A DNA stretch of 64,000 nt from Opitutia bacterium (GTDB taxonomy: Bacteria; Verrucomicrobiota; Verrucomicrobiae; Opitutales; UBA953), in NCBI GenBank assembly GCA_004558035.1, contig SFEJ01000004.1, forward strand, positions 62,001 through 126,000. Reading direction: 5' to 3'. Within the stretch, counting starts at the first letter, position 1; each line of letters starts with the position of its first letter. Positions 50,364-58,015 of the stretch are shown piece by piece. The notes under the pieces are model-generated. The model searched no databases and was not told the DNA's origin. It worked only from the letters and a program-made list of their open reading frames with translations. Position numbers and translations under genes: made by a program.

Positions 50364-51653
50364 TCAGCGGGCCTCGTACACGACTTTGCCGCGGACGAGC
50401 GTCGCGAGCACCTTGCCGTGCAGCGTCCTGCCGGCGAAGGGCGAATTGCGGGAACGCGAGACGAAGTTTTCGGGGACGACCTCGACGGGCGCCTCCGGGT
50501 CGAAGATCACGACGTCCGCGTCCGCGCCGACGGAGAGCGTTCCCGCCGGAGAGCCGATGACGCGCGCGGGGCCGACCGTGAGCTTTTCGACGACGGCGGC
50601 GAGCGTCATCGCGCCGCTGCGGACGAGCGCCTCGATCGCGGCGGCGAGCGTCGTCTCGAGATTGATCGCGCCGAACGGAGCGTAGTCGAACTCGCAGTCC
50701 TTTTCGGTGGGCGTGCGCGGCGAGTGGTCGCTCGCGATCGCGTCGATGGTGCCGTCCTTCAGCCCTTCGATCAGCGCGAGCCGGTCCTTTTCCGCGCGCA
50801 GCGGCGGGTTGATCTTCTTGTTCGTGTCGTAGGCGCCGACGTCGGCGTCGGTCAGCAGCAGGTGGCTCGGCGAGACTTCCGCGGAGACGCGCACGTCGTG
50901 CTTCTTCGCGTCGCGGATCACGTCCACGGCGCGGAACGAGCTCACGTGCTGCACGTGCAGACGCGCGCTCGTGAGGCGCGAAAGCAGCGTGTCGCTGGCG
51001 ACGACGATGTCCTCCGACGCGCGCGGCATGCCGCGCAGCCCGAGGCGCAGGCTCTTTTCGCCTTCGTGCATGACGCCAGTGCGCGACATGCTCGTGTCCT
51101 GGCAGTGGTCGAAGATCGGCATGTCGAACATCGAGGAATATTCGAGCGCGCGGCGCATGATCTCGTTGTTCGCGACGCCGCCGACCGAGTCGGAGATCGC
51201 GACGCAGCCCGCCTTCTTCAGCGCGCCGATCGGCGCGAGCCGCTCGCCCTCGCCGCCCAGCGTGATGTTGCCCGCGGGAAGCACGTTGACGACGCCGTCC
51301 TTGTCCGCCAGTTCCTTGACGAGGCGCACCGTTCCCGCGTTGTCCACGACGATCTTTTCGTCCGGCGTGCACACGACGGTCGTGAAGCCGCCCGCCGCCG
51401 CCGCCGCCGTGCCCGAGGCGAAGGTCTCGCGCGCCGTCTTTCCGGGCTGGTAGAGGTGCGCGTTGAGATCGACGAAGCCGGGAGCGACGACCTTGCCCGT
51501 CGCGTCGATGACGCGCGCGCGTTCCCGCTGTTCCGGGCTCAGCTCGGGAACGATTTTTCCGTCGGCGACCGCGACGTCTCCGACGCTTTCCCGTCCGTTG
51601 GCGGGATCGATCACCAGACCGTTTTTGATAAGAACGTAAGAATCGGCACTCAT
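50364..51653 (-). CDS. pyrC: Dihydroorotase-family protein with an altered metal site
   Basis: A 429-residue type I dihydroorotase-like protein. Most family blocks are present: ISDSVGGVANNEIMRRALEY, FDHCQDTSMSRTGVMHEG, HVQHVSSFRAVDVIRDAK, AEVSPSHLLLTD, NPPLRAEKDRLALIEGLKDG, and AIASDHSPRTPTEKDCEFD. The usual D-x-H-x-H-L-R-x-P-G start of the metal site, however, reads DLNAHLYQPG: the first metal His is Asn and the substrate-binding Arg is Tyr. Non-catalytic PyrX partners of PyrB lack such residues. It may be a PyrX-like scaffold or a divergent enzyme. The start at 51653 is set by MSADSYVLIKNG. pyrF lies 2 kb away in the other direction. Confidence 0.8.
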   Translation of the reverse strand: MSADSYVLIKNGLVIDPANGRESVGDVAVADGKIVPELSPEQRERARVIDATGKVVAPGFVDLNAHLYQPGKTARETFASGTAAAAAGGFTTVVCTPDEKIVVDNAGTVRLVKELADKDGVVNVLPAGNITLGGEGERLAPIGALKKAGCVAISDSVGGVANNEIMRRALEYSSMFDMPIFDHCQDTSMSRTGVMHEGEKSLRLGLRGMPRASEDIVVASDTLLSRLTSARLHVQHVSSFRAVDVIRDAKKHDVRVSAEVSPSHLLLTDADVGAYDTNKKINPPLRAEKDRLALIEGLKDGTIDAIASDHSPRTPTEKDCEFDYAPFGAINLETTLAAAIEALVRSGAMTLAAVVEKLTVGPARVIGSPAGTLSVGADADVVIFDPEAPVEVVPENFVSRSRNSPFAGRTLHGKVLATLVRGKVVYEAR

Positions 51654-51741
51654 AAATTTTCTTTCCATCATAATCCCGCCGCGCCCGAAAATAAAACCCG
51701 AATTTGCGCGGCGCCCGCGTTTTTTAAGCGGGTTTTCCGAA

Positions 51742-51817
51742 TGGTGGGCGCAGCAGGATTCGAACCCGCAACCAAGGGATTATGAGTCCCCTGCTCTGAC
51801 CGTTGAGCTATGCGCCC
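51742..51817 (-). tRNA. tRNA with CAT anticodon, probably Ile2 (otherwise elongator Met)
   Basis: Minus strand: acceptor GGGCGCA pairs with TGCGCCC, anticodon loop CTCATAA, T-arm GCGGG-TTCGAAT-CCTGC, encoded ACCA. The body (AGAGCAGGGGACTCATAATC, then CCTTGGTTGC) resembles E. coli ileX more than metT, so a lysidine-modified Ile tRNA is favoured. Confidence 0.9.
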
Positions 51818-51888
51818 GAAAAAAAAGTTTCGGGAGATTCTGCCCAAAAACCCTCCCGCCGCAAGGATTTATGACGGAACGGACGCGC

Positions 51889-51931
51889 AAAAAAAAACGT
51901 TCCCGCAGGAAAACTCGCGGGAACGCTTTTA
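51889..51931 (-). terminator. Terminator of the orphan gene at 51943, motif pair
   Basis: On the minus strand AAAAGCGTTCCCGCGAG pairs with CTGCGGGAACGTTTT, followed by more T. The gene it ends has no internal motif copies. Confidence 0.85.
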
Positions 51932-51942
51932 CTCGTCTCGGC

Positions 51943-53127
51943 TCAACGCCCGTCTTCGAGCATTTGGGTCTCAATCATGTATTGCGTATAGACAAACTGC
52001 GCGCACGCGTCTTCATCCGCCCATCCTACGACGAAAGGTGCGGAAAGCAGCAACGCCCCCGCGACGCACCAGCCGACCGGTCCCGCGGCTACGGACGCCG
52101 TCGTCGTCGCCGCGAGATACGCCGAAAACGGAAGCGTCGCGCCGAAAGCCGCGGCGGCGGAACACATCGCCGACGTGAGCGTCGTATAGAACGCGAAGCC
52201 CATCACGGAAGCAGTGATGCCCAAACCGCCCAACGCGACGGACGCGCCGCCCATGCCCGCGGCAAGATAAACGCCGGACGAGGAGTCTGCGTTCGTCCCC
52301 AGTTTTTCGTTGAGCTCCCTGCAGACGCGCTCCTTGTCCTCCTGCGAAGCTTTTTCCCATTTGCAAAGCGTATTTTTCTGAAAATCGCTCAAGTGCGTTC
52401 CGCGTTTTTTCTCGAGTTCCTCGAGCATCTTCCCGCGCTTTTCCTCGTTCAACTCCTCCCAAAAATCCGAAAACTTCTTCTCGAGAAATTTCGCGGAAAC
52501 GGCTCCCGCGAGCTCGTGCGTCGTCATGTCGGCGATTTGTTCGTCCGTAAACACGGGTTTGCCGACGATGCTCTTTTTCTGCGCAAGCCATTCGACGACT
52601 TCGTGATACTCGATCTTGTTCGGATCGCTGAACAGATACACCACCCAATGATGCGCCTTCCAAAGAAACTCCTTCTTCACGGCATCGACGCTCCAAAGCG
52701 ATTTATCGAGAAATCCTTGTTTTTCCGCCTCCAAGACGAGTTCGGGCGGAACCTGGTTGTAAGTCTTCGGACGCTCCTCGTCGTATGCCTCCTCTGCTTC
52801 GAGCTTGACCTCGACTCCGAAAGCCGTAGTCGAAAGATGACCGTAGGCGGCTTTTTGAATCTCCGGCAAAGCGCCGAGCGCCTGAATCAGACTGATCCGC
52901 TGCAGATCCGTGCATCGCTCCAAAAACGCGTTAAAATACGCGGCGTTTTCCCGCCGGGGAATCGAAGGTTTCCCGCTTGAAACCCGATCAGCCGATCTGG
53001 CTTCGGCGGAAAGCGCCGGAAACACTACCGCCGAAGGCACGATGAACGAAGCAGAAAGAAAAACGCCGACGCTCAATCTGAAGATCTCCGCCGCTTTCTT
53101 AAATTTGTTGTGTGATTTTTCTGTCAT
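51943..53127 (-). CDS. Orphan secreted or membrane-inserting protein
   Basis: 394 residues, no recognised family. The N-terminus has a long signal-like segment (RLSVGVFLSASFIVPSAVVF). Residues ~60-290 are charged and helical, with WEELNEEKRGKMLEELEKKR reminiscent of YaaW-type proteins (weak). Residues ~300-375 are strongly hydrophobic and rich in Gly, Ala and Thr (GMGGASVALGGLGITASVMG, then AATTTASVAAGPVGWCVAGA), like a pore or glycine-zipper segment. It lacks the genome-wide CGGGAACG word and is less GC-rich than its neighbours, suggesting recent transfer. The C-terminal segment could suit a pore-forming effector, but that is speculation. Confidence 0.6.
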   Translation of the reverse strand: MTEKSHNKFKKAAEIFRLSVGVFLSASFIVPSAVVFPALSAEARSADRVSSGKPSIPRRENAAYFNAFLERCTDLQRISLIQALGALPEIQKAAYGHLSTTAFGVEVKLEAEEAYDEERPKTYNQVPPELVLEAEKQGFLDKSLWSVDAVKKEFLWKAHHWVVYLFSDPNKIEYHEVVEWLAQKKSIVGKPVFTDEQIADMTTHELAGAVSAKFLEKKFSDFWEELNEEKRGKMLEELEKKRGTHLSDFQKNTLCKWEKASQEDKERVCRELNEKLGTNADSSSGVYLAAGMGGASVALGGLGITASVMGFAFYTTLTSAMCSAAAAFGATLPFSAYLAATTTASVAAGPVGWCVAGALLLSAPFVVGWADEDACAQFVYTQYMIETQMLEDGR

Positions 53128-53662
53128 TTTTGCAGTTTTTTACGAAAACAGAGACGCCCGCGAAAACACCGCGTTCCCGCAACAAAAACACCCCTTTTTC
53201 GAGCCCAGGGAATTCTGCAAAAAAAAACGATTTTCAAGCGCAAACGCGCTGACGGGCATCCCGTGCCCGCGAATAACGCCTTTATTCGCGTTACCGCAAA
53301 AAATCCTTCAACTCCCCGCAGTCCCTGTCCAAAAAAACTTAAAAGGTCGAAAATTCGCGTCCGCAGACTTCCGAGGCGTTCCCGTCCGGGGGTAAAGACA
53401 TCCACGTCTTCGTCTCGGGGCGTGAGAGCGCGGGAACGCAATTGCGTCCTCGAACAATCCGTCACCACACGGACGAAGACAGGAATGTCTTCGCCCCAAA
53501 AAACGCGTTTCCGCAAATCTCCGCTTCTTCGTTTCTTTGTGTTAAAGAAGTCAGCGCTCGCGGATTTCGGGGGCAACCGAGACGGTCGCCCTCCTTTTCG
53601 TCGCCGCGATGAAAGACCAATAGACGCTTGCATTCCCGCGGGTTTTGTCAGAAATTTTCGGC
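53128..53662. other. 535-bp gap with a REPIN-like hairpin pair
   Basis: No gene seen. Contains a hairpin (stem 53395-53399 with 53406-53410, loop ATCCAC) and, inverted ~65 nt away, a second one (53474-53493, stem CGAAGAC, loop AGGAAT, then CCCC). Three CGGGAACG-type motifs are also here. The pyrF promoter must lie in the last part. Confidence 0.6.
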
Positions 53663-54364
53663 ATGAAAACAGAACTCATCCTCGCGGTCGACCTCGAAGA
53701 CAAAGACGTCGCGAAAAAATTTCTCGCGCCGCTCGCCGGCAAGCTCACCTGGGTGAAGCTCGGCCTGCAGCTCTTCACGAAATACGGACCGGACGTCGTG
53801 GACGAATTCGCCGCGCTCGGCTTCAAGGTCTTTCTCGACCTGAAGCTGCACGACATTCCGAACACGGTGGCGAGCGCGATCAGAAGTCTGCGCGGGCGGC
53901 CGTGCGACCTGCTCACGATTCACACGCTGGGCGGGAGCGCGATGATGGCGCGCGCCGTCGAGGCCGCGGCGGAGGCGCTCCCGCGGACGCGCCTGCTGGG
54001 CGTGACGGTGCTCACGTCGATGGACTCGGCGCAGCTGGCGGGCGTCGGCGTCGGGCGGGAACCGCTCGAACAGGTCGAACTGCTCGCGAAGCTCGCCGTC
54101 TCGAGCGGCATGAAGGGGCTCGTCTGCTCGCCGCTGGAGCTCCCGCGGCTACGCGCGTTTCTGGGCGAGGAGATCGCGCTCGTCACGCCGGGCATCCGCC
54201 CCGCGGGCGCGGCGGGAACGGACGACCAGAACCGCGTGATGACGCCGGCGGAAGCAGCGCGCGCGGGCGCGAGCGGCATCGTCGTCGGGCGCCCGATTCT
54301 GAAGGCCGCCGATCCCGCCGCGGCGGCGCTCGCGATCGAAGCCGAGCTGCGCGGCGTGAACTGA
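53663..54364 (+). CDS. pyrF: Orotidine 5'-phosphate decarboxylase
   Basis: The last step of UMP synthesis. 233 residues, TIM barrel. Seen are LILAVDLEDKDVAKKF, WVKLGLQLFTKYGPD, the catalytic D-x-K-x-x-D as FLDLKLHDIPNTVASAI, VTVLTSMDSAQL, VTPGIRPAGAAGTDDQNRVM and IVVGRPILKAADP. The ATG at 53663 is the family start. argA follows 34 nt downstream. Confidence 0.96.
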   Translation: MKTELILAVDLEDKDVAKKFLAPLAGKLTWVKLGLQLFTKYGPDVVDEFAALGFKVFLDLKLHDIPNTVASAIRSLRGRPCDLLTIHTLGGSAMMARAVEAAAEALPRTRLLGVTVLTSMDSAQLAGVGVGREPLEQVELLAKLAVSSGMKGLVCSPLELPRLRAFLGEEIALVTPGIRPAGAAGTDDQNRVMTPAEAARAGASGIVVGRPILKAADPAAAALAIEAELRGVN

Positions 54365-54398
54365 TTTTTCCCGAAAAAACTTTCTCCGCTTTCCCGCC

Positions 54399-55712
54399 AT
54401 GTTCTCCAACGGAAATCGCCTCGAGCGCCAACTGAAGCCGACGGACCTGCGCGGCATTCTGAAATACGTGCCGATGTTCCGCGACCACACCTTCGTCATC
54501 GCGATCGACGGCAGCATCGTCGAGCACGAGAATTTCCAGAACCTCATTCTGGACATCGCGGTGCTGCGCAGCCTGAACATCAACGTCGTCATCGTGCACG
54601 GCATCGGCAAGCAGCTGCGCGACATGGCGAAGGCGCAGCGCAGGACGCTCAGCGACGTCTACGGCGAAGGCGTGACGGACGACACGACGATGGCGCTCGC
54701 GCGCGAGGCGGTCGGCATCGTCTCGCAGAGCATCATCGAGGGGCTCACGCACGCGAACCTGAAATGCGCGATCACGAACGCCGTGCGCGCGACGCAAGTC
54801 GGCGTGCTCGACGGCGTGGACCAGAAGCTCACCGGCAAGGTCGAAAAGATCGACGCGGCGCTGATCCGCAGCCTGCTCGCGCAGGACATCATTCCGCTCG
54901 TCTCGCCGATTCTGTGCGACCGCAACGGCGTCTCGCTGCGCGCGAACAGCGATTCCGTCGCCGCGGATCTGGCGATTGCGCTCGGCGCGTCCAAGCTGAT
55001 CTACCTGACGCCGTTCCCGGGGCTCGTCATCGACGGCGACCTGAAGGTGAACCTGAACCTGCAGGATCTCGTCGCGGAGCTGAAGCGCAAGTCCGTGACG
55101 ATCGAAGAACGTCTGCGCGGGAAGGCGCATTTCGCGATTCACGCGCTCGAGAACGGGACGCAGCGCGCGCACATTCTCGACGGGCGCACGAACGGCGGCC
55201 TCCTCGCCGAAATCTTCGATAAGGTCGGCACGGGATCGATGATTCACGCGAACGACTACGACTCGATCCGCCCGGCGAAGAAAAAGGACGCGCCCGCGAT
55301 CTACGCGATCACGAAGAACGCCGTGCAGAAGAAGAGCCTCGTCCAGCGCACGCACGCGCACATCGAGGCGCACACCGAGGACTATTTCGTGTACGAAATC
55401 GACGGCAGCATCATCGGCTGCGCCTGCCTGCGCAAGTTCGACGACATGCCGGGCACGCTCGAAGTCTGCAGCGTTTACGTGCAGCCGTTCTACCAGAACC
55501 GCGGCGTCGGCAGAAAGCTGCTCGCCTACGCGGAATTTCTCGCGCGGGAACGCGGCGCGAAGTCGCTGATCACGTTCACGACGCAGACCTACGGATTCTT
55601 CCGCAGCGTGTGCGATTTCGAGGATGCCGCGCCGGAGGCGATCCCGCCGTCGCGCCTCGAGGAGATCCGCACCAACGGGCGCAACTCCAAGGCGCTCGTC
55701 AAAAAGCTCTGA
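54399..55712 (+). CDS. argA: Amino-acid N-acetyltransferase (N-acetylglutamate synthase)
   Basis: The first step of arginine synthesis. 437 residues in the classical two-domain form: an amino-acid-kinase domain (1-290: FVIAIDGSIVEHENFQNLIL, VVIVHGIGKQLRDMAKAQRR, AADLAIALGASKLIYLTPFP) and a GNAT domain (about 295-437: IRPAKKKDAPAIYAITKNAV, VCSVYVQPFYQNRGVGRKLL, FFRSVCDFEDAAPEAIPPSR). Arginine feedback through the kinase domain is known for the family. No other arg genes are adjacent. Confidence 0.94.
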   Translation: MFSNGNRLERQLKPTDLRGILKYVPMFRDHTFVIAIDGSIVEHENFQNLILDIAVLRSLNINVVIVHGIGKQLRDMAKAQRRTLSDVYGEGVTDDTTMALAREAVGIVSQSIIEGLTHANLKCAITNAVRATQVGVLDGVDQKLTGKVEKIDAALIRSLLAQDIIPLVSPILCDRNGVSLRANSDSVAADLAIALGASKLIYLTPFPGLVIDGDLKVNLNLQDLVAELKRKSVTIEERLRGKAHFAIHALENGTQRAHILDGRTNGGLLAEIFDKVGTGSMIHANDYDSIRPAKKKDAPAIYAITKNAVQKKSLVQRTHAHIEAHTEDYFVYEIDGSIIGCACLRKFDDMPGTLEVCSVYVQPFYQNRGVGRKLLAYAEFLARERGAKSLITFTTQTYGFFRSVCDFEDAAPEAIPPSRLEEIRTNGRNSKALVKKL

Positions 55713-55763
55713 CGCCGCGCGCGCGCCGCTCCTTTCAACCTCAAACCCGAAATCCCCCGAATC

Positions 55764-56504
55764 ATGAAAATGAAAAAACTGTTTTCCGCATTGCTGATCT
55801 TCGCGGTCGCGCTGGGCGTTCCCGCGTTCGCCGCGCCCAAAAAGGGAGCCGCCGCCGCGGACGAGACCTCGCCCGGGCTCTGGACGAAGCAGACGAAAGT
55901 CTATCTCGGCAAGACCGTGTCCACCTACGTCGCCGACGTCGGCGCCGCGGGCTACGCGACGAGCGACGCGCCCTTCGTCGTCGTCCCGATCGAGACCGCG
56001 ACCGAGAAGAACGACAAGAACGGCAAGATCTACGCGCTCATTCCCTTCGGAGCCTTCGAGGGCTTCGCCGACGCCTACGCGCCGCAGCGCGAAGCCGGCG
56101 GGAGCGCCTTCGGCAAGCGCGCCGTGCTGAAAAAAATTTCCGGCGTCTTCGCGATTCACAAAAAGGAACCCGTCCTGCTCGTCGGCGTTCCCGCCGCCAA
56201 GCTCGCGAACGCTCCCGCGGCTTCCGCGCTGCTCGAAAAGCAGCTCGCGGCGGACGCGGAAAATTCCGGCGCGAACGCGGCGTCCCGTCCCGGCTACGTG
56301 AAAAAGATCTTCAGCGTCGGCGCCGTCGGCAAAAACGCCAAGCTCAAGACGGAATTCAATCGCCTCGTCGGCCTCTACAACAAGGACAAAAAAGGCGCGG
56401 ACAAGATGAAGCCCGACCAGATGCGCGCCGTGCTCGAAGACGACGGCGATCCCTACACGGTTTTCGACGAAGCCAAGAAAATCGAGTGGGAAATCCGCAA
56501 ATGA
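55764..56504 (+). CDS. Secreted protein of unknown function
   Basis: 246 residues with a signal peptide (MKMKKLFSALLIFAVALGVP, cleavage after AFA). Residues ~40-175 are beta-rich (KVYLGKTVSTYVADVGAAGY, FVVVPIETATEKNDKNG, ALIPFGAFEGFADAY); the end is Lys-rich and helical. I do not recognise the family. It ends 13 nt before thyA and may share its transcript. Confidence 0.65.
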   Translation: MKMKKLFSALLIFAVALGVPAFAAPKKGAAAADETSPGLWTKQTKVYLGKTVSTYVADVGAAGYATSDAPFVVVPIETATEKNDKNGKIYALIPFGAFEGFADAYAPQREAGGSAFGKRAVLKKISGVFAIHKKEPVLLVGVPAAKLANAPAASALLEKQLAADAENSGANAASRPGYVKKIFSVGAVGKNAKLKTEFNRLVGLYNKDKKGADKMKPDQMRAVLEDDGDPYTVFDEAKKIEWEIRK

Positions 56505-56517
56505 CCGCCGCCGCCCG

Positions 56518-57363
56518 ATGAAAGCCTACCTCGACCTGCTCCGCCGCGTGCTCGAAACCGGCGAGGACCGCGCCGACCGCACCGGCGTCGGCACGCGCGG
56601 CATTTTCGGCGCGCAGCTCCGCTTCGACCTCTCGAAGGGATTCCCGCTCGTCACCACGAAGAAAGTCCACACGCGCTCGATCATCCAGGAGCTGTTCTGG
56701 TTCCTCGGCGGGCACACGGACAACGCGTGGCTGCGCGAGCGCGGCGTCACGATCTGGGACGAATGGAGCACCGCCGAGCAGTGCGCGCGCTTCGGCCGCC
56801 GCGAGGGCGATCTCGGGCCGATCTACGGCCACCAGTGGCGCAACTTCGGCGCGACGAAAAACGCCGACGGCTCCTACGCGCGCGACGGCGTCGATCAGAT
56901 TTCCGCGCTCGTCGCCGAAATCCGCCGCAATCCCGCGTCGCGCCGCCTCATCGTCACGGGCTGGAATCCCGCCGAGGCGGACAAGGTCGCGCTCCCGCCG
57001 TGCCACACGCTGTTTCAGTTCCACGTCGGCGGGAACGGCCGGCTCAGCTGCCAGCTCTACCAGCGCAGCGCGGACCTGTTTCTCGGCGTGCCTTTCAACA
57101 TCGCGAGCTACGCGCTGCTCACGCACATGATCGCGCAGGTCTGCGGGCTCGGCGTCGGCGACTTCGTCCACACCTTCGGCGACGCGCACATCTACAAAAA
57201 CCATTTCGAGCAGGTGAAGCTCCAGCTTTCCCGCGAGCCGCGCGCGCTCCCGACGCTCCGCCTCAATCCCGACGTGACCGACCTTTTCGCGTTCCGCTTC
57301 GAGGACGTCGCGATCGAGAACTACGACCCGCATCCCGGCATCAAGGCGCCGGTGGCGGTCTGA
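56518..57363 (+). CDS. thyA: Thymidylate synthase
   Basis: Methylates dUMP to dTMP with methylenetetrahydrofolate. 281 residues. Seen are DRTGVGTRGIFGAQLRFDLS, FPLVTTKKVHTRSIIQELFW, GPIYGHQWRNFG, SRRLIVTGWNPAEADKVALP with the catalytic Cys in PPCHTLFQF, QLYQRSADLFLGVPFNIASY and the late H-x-Y substrate region (HIYKNHFEQVKLQLSREPRA). folA follows after a dispersed repeat (copy C), the usual thyA-folA order. Confidence 0.98.
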   Translation: MKAYLDLLRRVLETGEDRADRTGVGTRGIFGAQLRFDLSKGFPLVTTKKVHTRSIIQELFWFLGGHTDNAWLRERGVTIWDEWSTAEQCARFGRREGDLGPIYGHQWRNFGATKNADGSYARDGVDQISALVAEIRRNPASRRLIVTGWNPAEADKVALPPCHTLFQFHVGGNGRLSCQLYQRSADLFLGVPFNIASYALLTHMIAQVCGLGVGDFVHTFGDAHIYKNHFEQVKLQLSREPRALPTLRLNPDVTDLFAFRFEDVAIENYDPHPGIKAPVAV

Positions 57364-57368
57364 GCGGC

Positions 57369-57478
57369 GAACAGTGAACAACGGATAATGAATAATTCTG
57401 TGCACACGGCTTCGCCGAAAGGATTTTTCCGCTGAAGACGCACTGCGTTATTCATTGTTCATTATCAACTATCAGTTT
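57369..57478. repeat. Dispersed intergenic element, copy C
   Basis: Same order as copy A: AT-rich arm (GGATAATGAATAATTCTGTG), ACGGCTTCGCCGAAAGGATTT core, GACGCACTGCGTTATTCATTG, and an AT-rich right arm. It sits between thyA and folA. Confidence 0.6.
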
Positions 57479-57490
57479 TTTTTCGAAAAA

Positions 57491-57994
57491 ATGATTTCCC
57501 CGTCGTCCCTTCCCCGCCGTCCGCTCGCCGCGATCGCGGCGATGGCGAAAAACCGCGTCATCGGGCGCGGGAACGCCATTCCGTGGCGCATTCCCGAGGA
57601 CTTCCGCTTCTTCAAGGCGACGACGATGGGCGGCATTCTGCTCATGGGGCGCAGGACGTTCGAGTCCATCGGGCGGCCGCTTCCGGGGCGCGTCACCGTC
57701 GTGCTCTCGCGCGCGGGAACGCTGCCCGCGGGAACGCCGCCTTCGGAAAATCTCCGCGCGATACGCGACCTTTCCGAGCTCGACGCGATTGCGCCCGAGC
57801 GCAAAGTCTTCGTCGCCGGCGGCGCGGAAATCTACCGTTGGCTCCTGCCGCGCTGCGCCGAGCTCTTTCTGACGACCGTGGACGCCGAGCCCGAGGGCGA
57901 CGCGTTTTTCCCGCCCTTCGAAAACCTCTTCGACGCGGGAACGGAGCTCCTCCGCGGCGAAAATTTCGTCGTCAGAAGGCACCGCCGCGTTTAA
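57491..57994 (+). CDS. folA: Dihydrofolate reductase
   Basis: Regenerates tetrahydrofolate after ThyA. 167 residues. Seen are AAIAAMAKNRVIGRGNAIPW with RIPEDFRFFKATTMG (catalytic Glu/Asp position), ILLMGRRTFESIGRPLPGR, TVVLSR and FVAGGAEIYRWLLP. The ATG at 57491 is chosen; the frame upstream lies in the repeat. Confidence 0.96.
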   Translation: MISPSSLPRRPLAAIAAMAKNRVIGRGNAIPWRIPEDFRFFKATTMGGILLMGRRTFESIGRPLPGRVTVVLSRAGTLPAGTPPSENLRAIRDLSELDAIAPERKVFVAGGAEIYRWLLPRCAELFLTTVDAEPEGDAFFPPFENLFDAGTELLRGENFVVRRHRRV

Positions 57995-58015
57995 TGTGGC
58001 GGTTTTCGCATTTTC

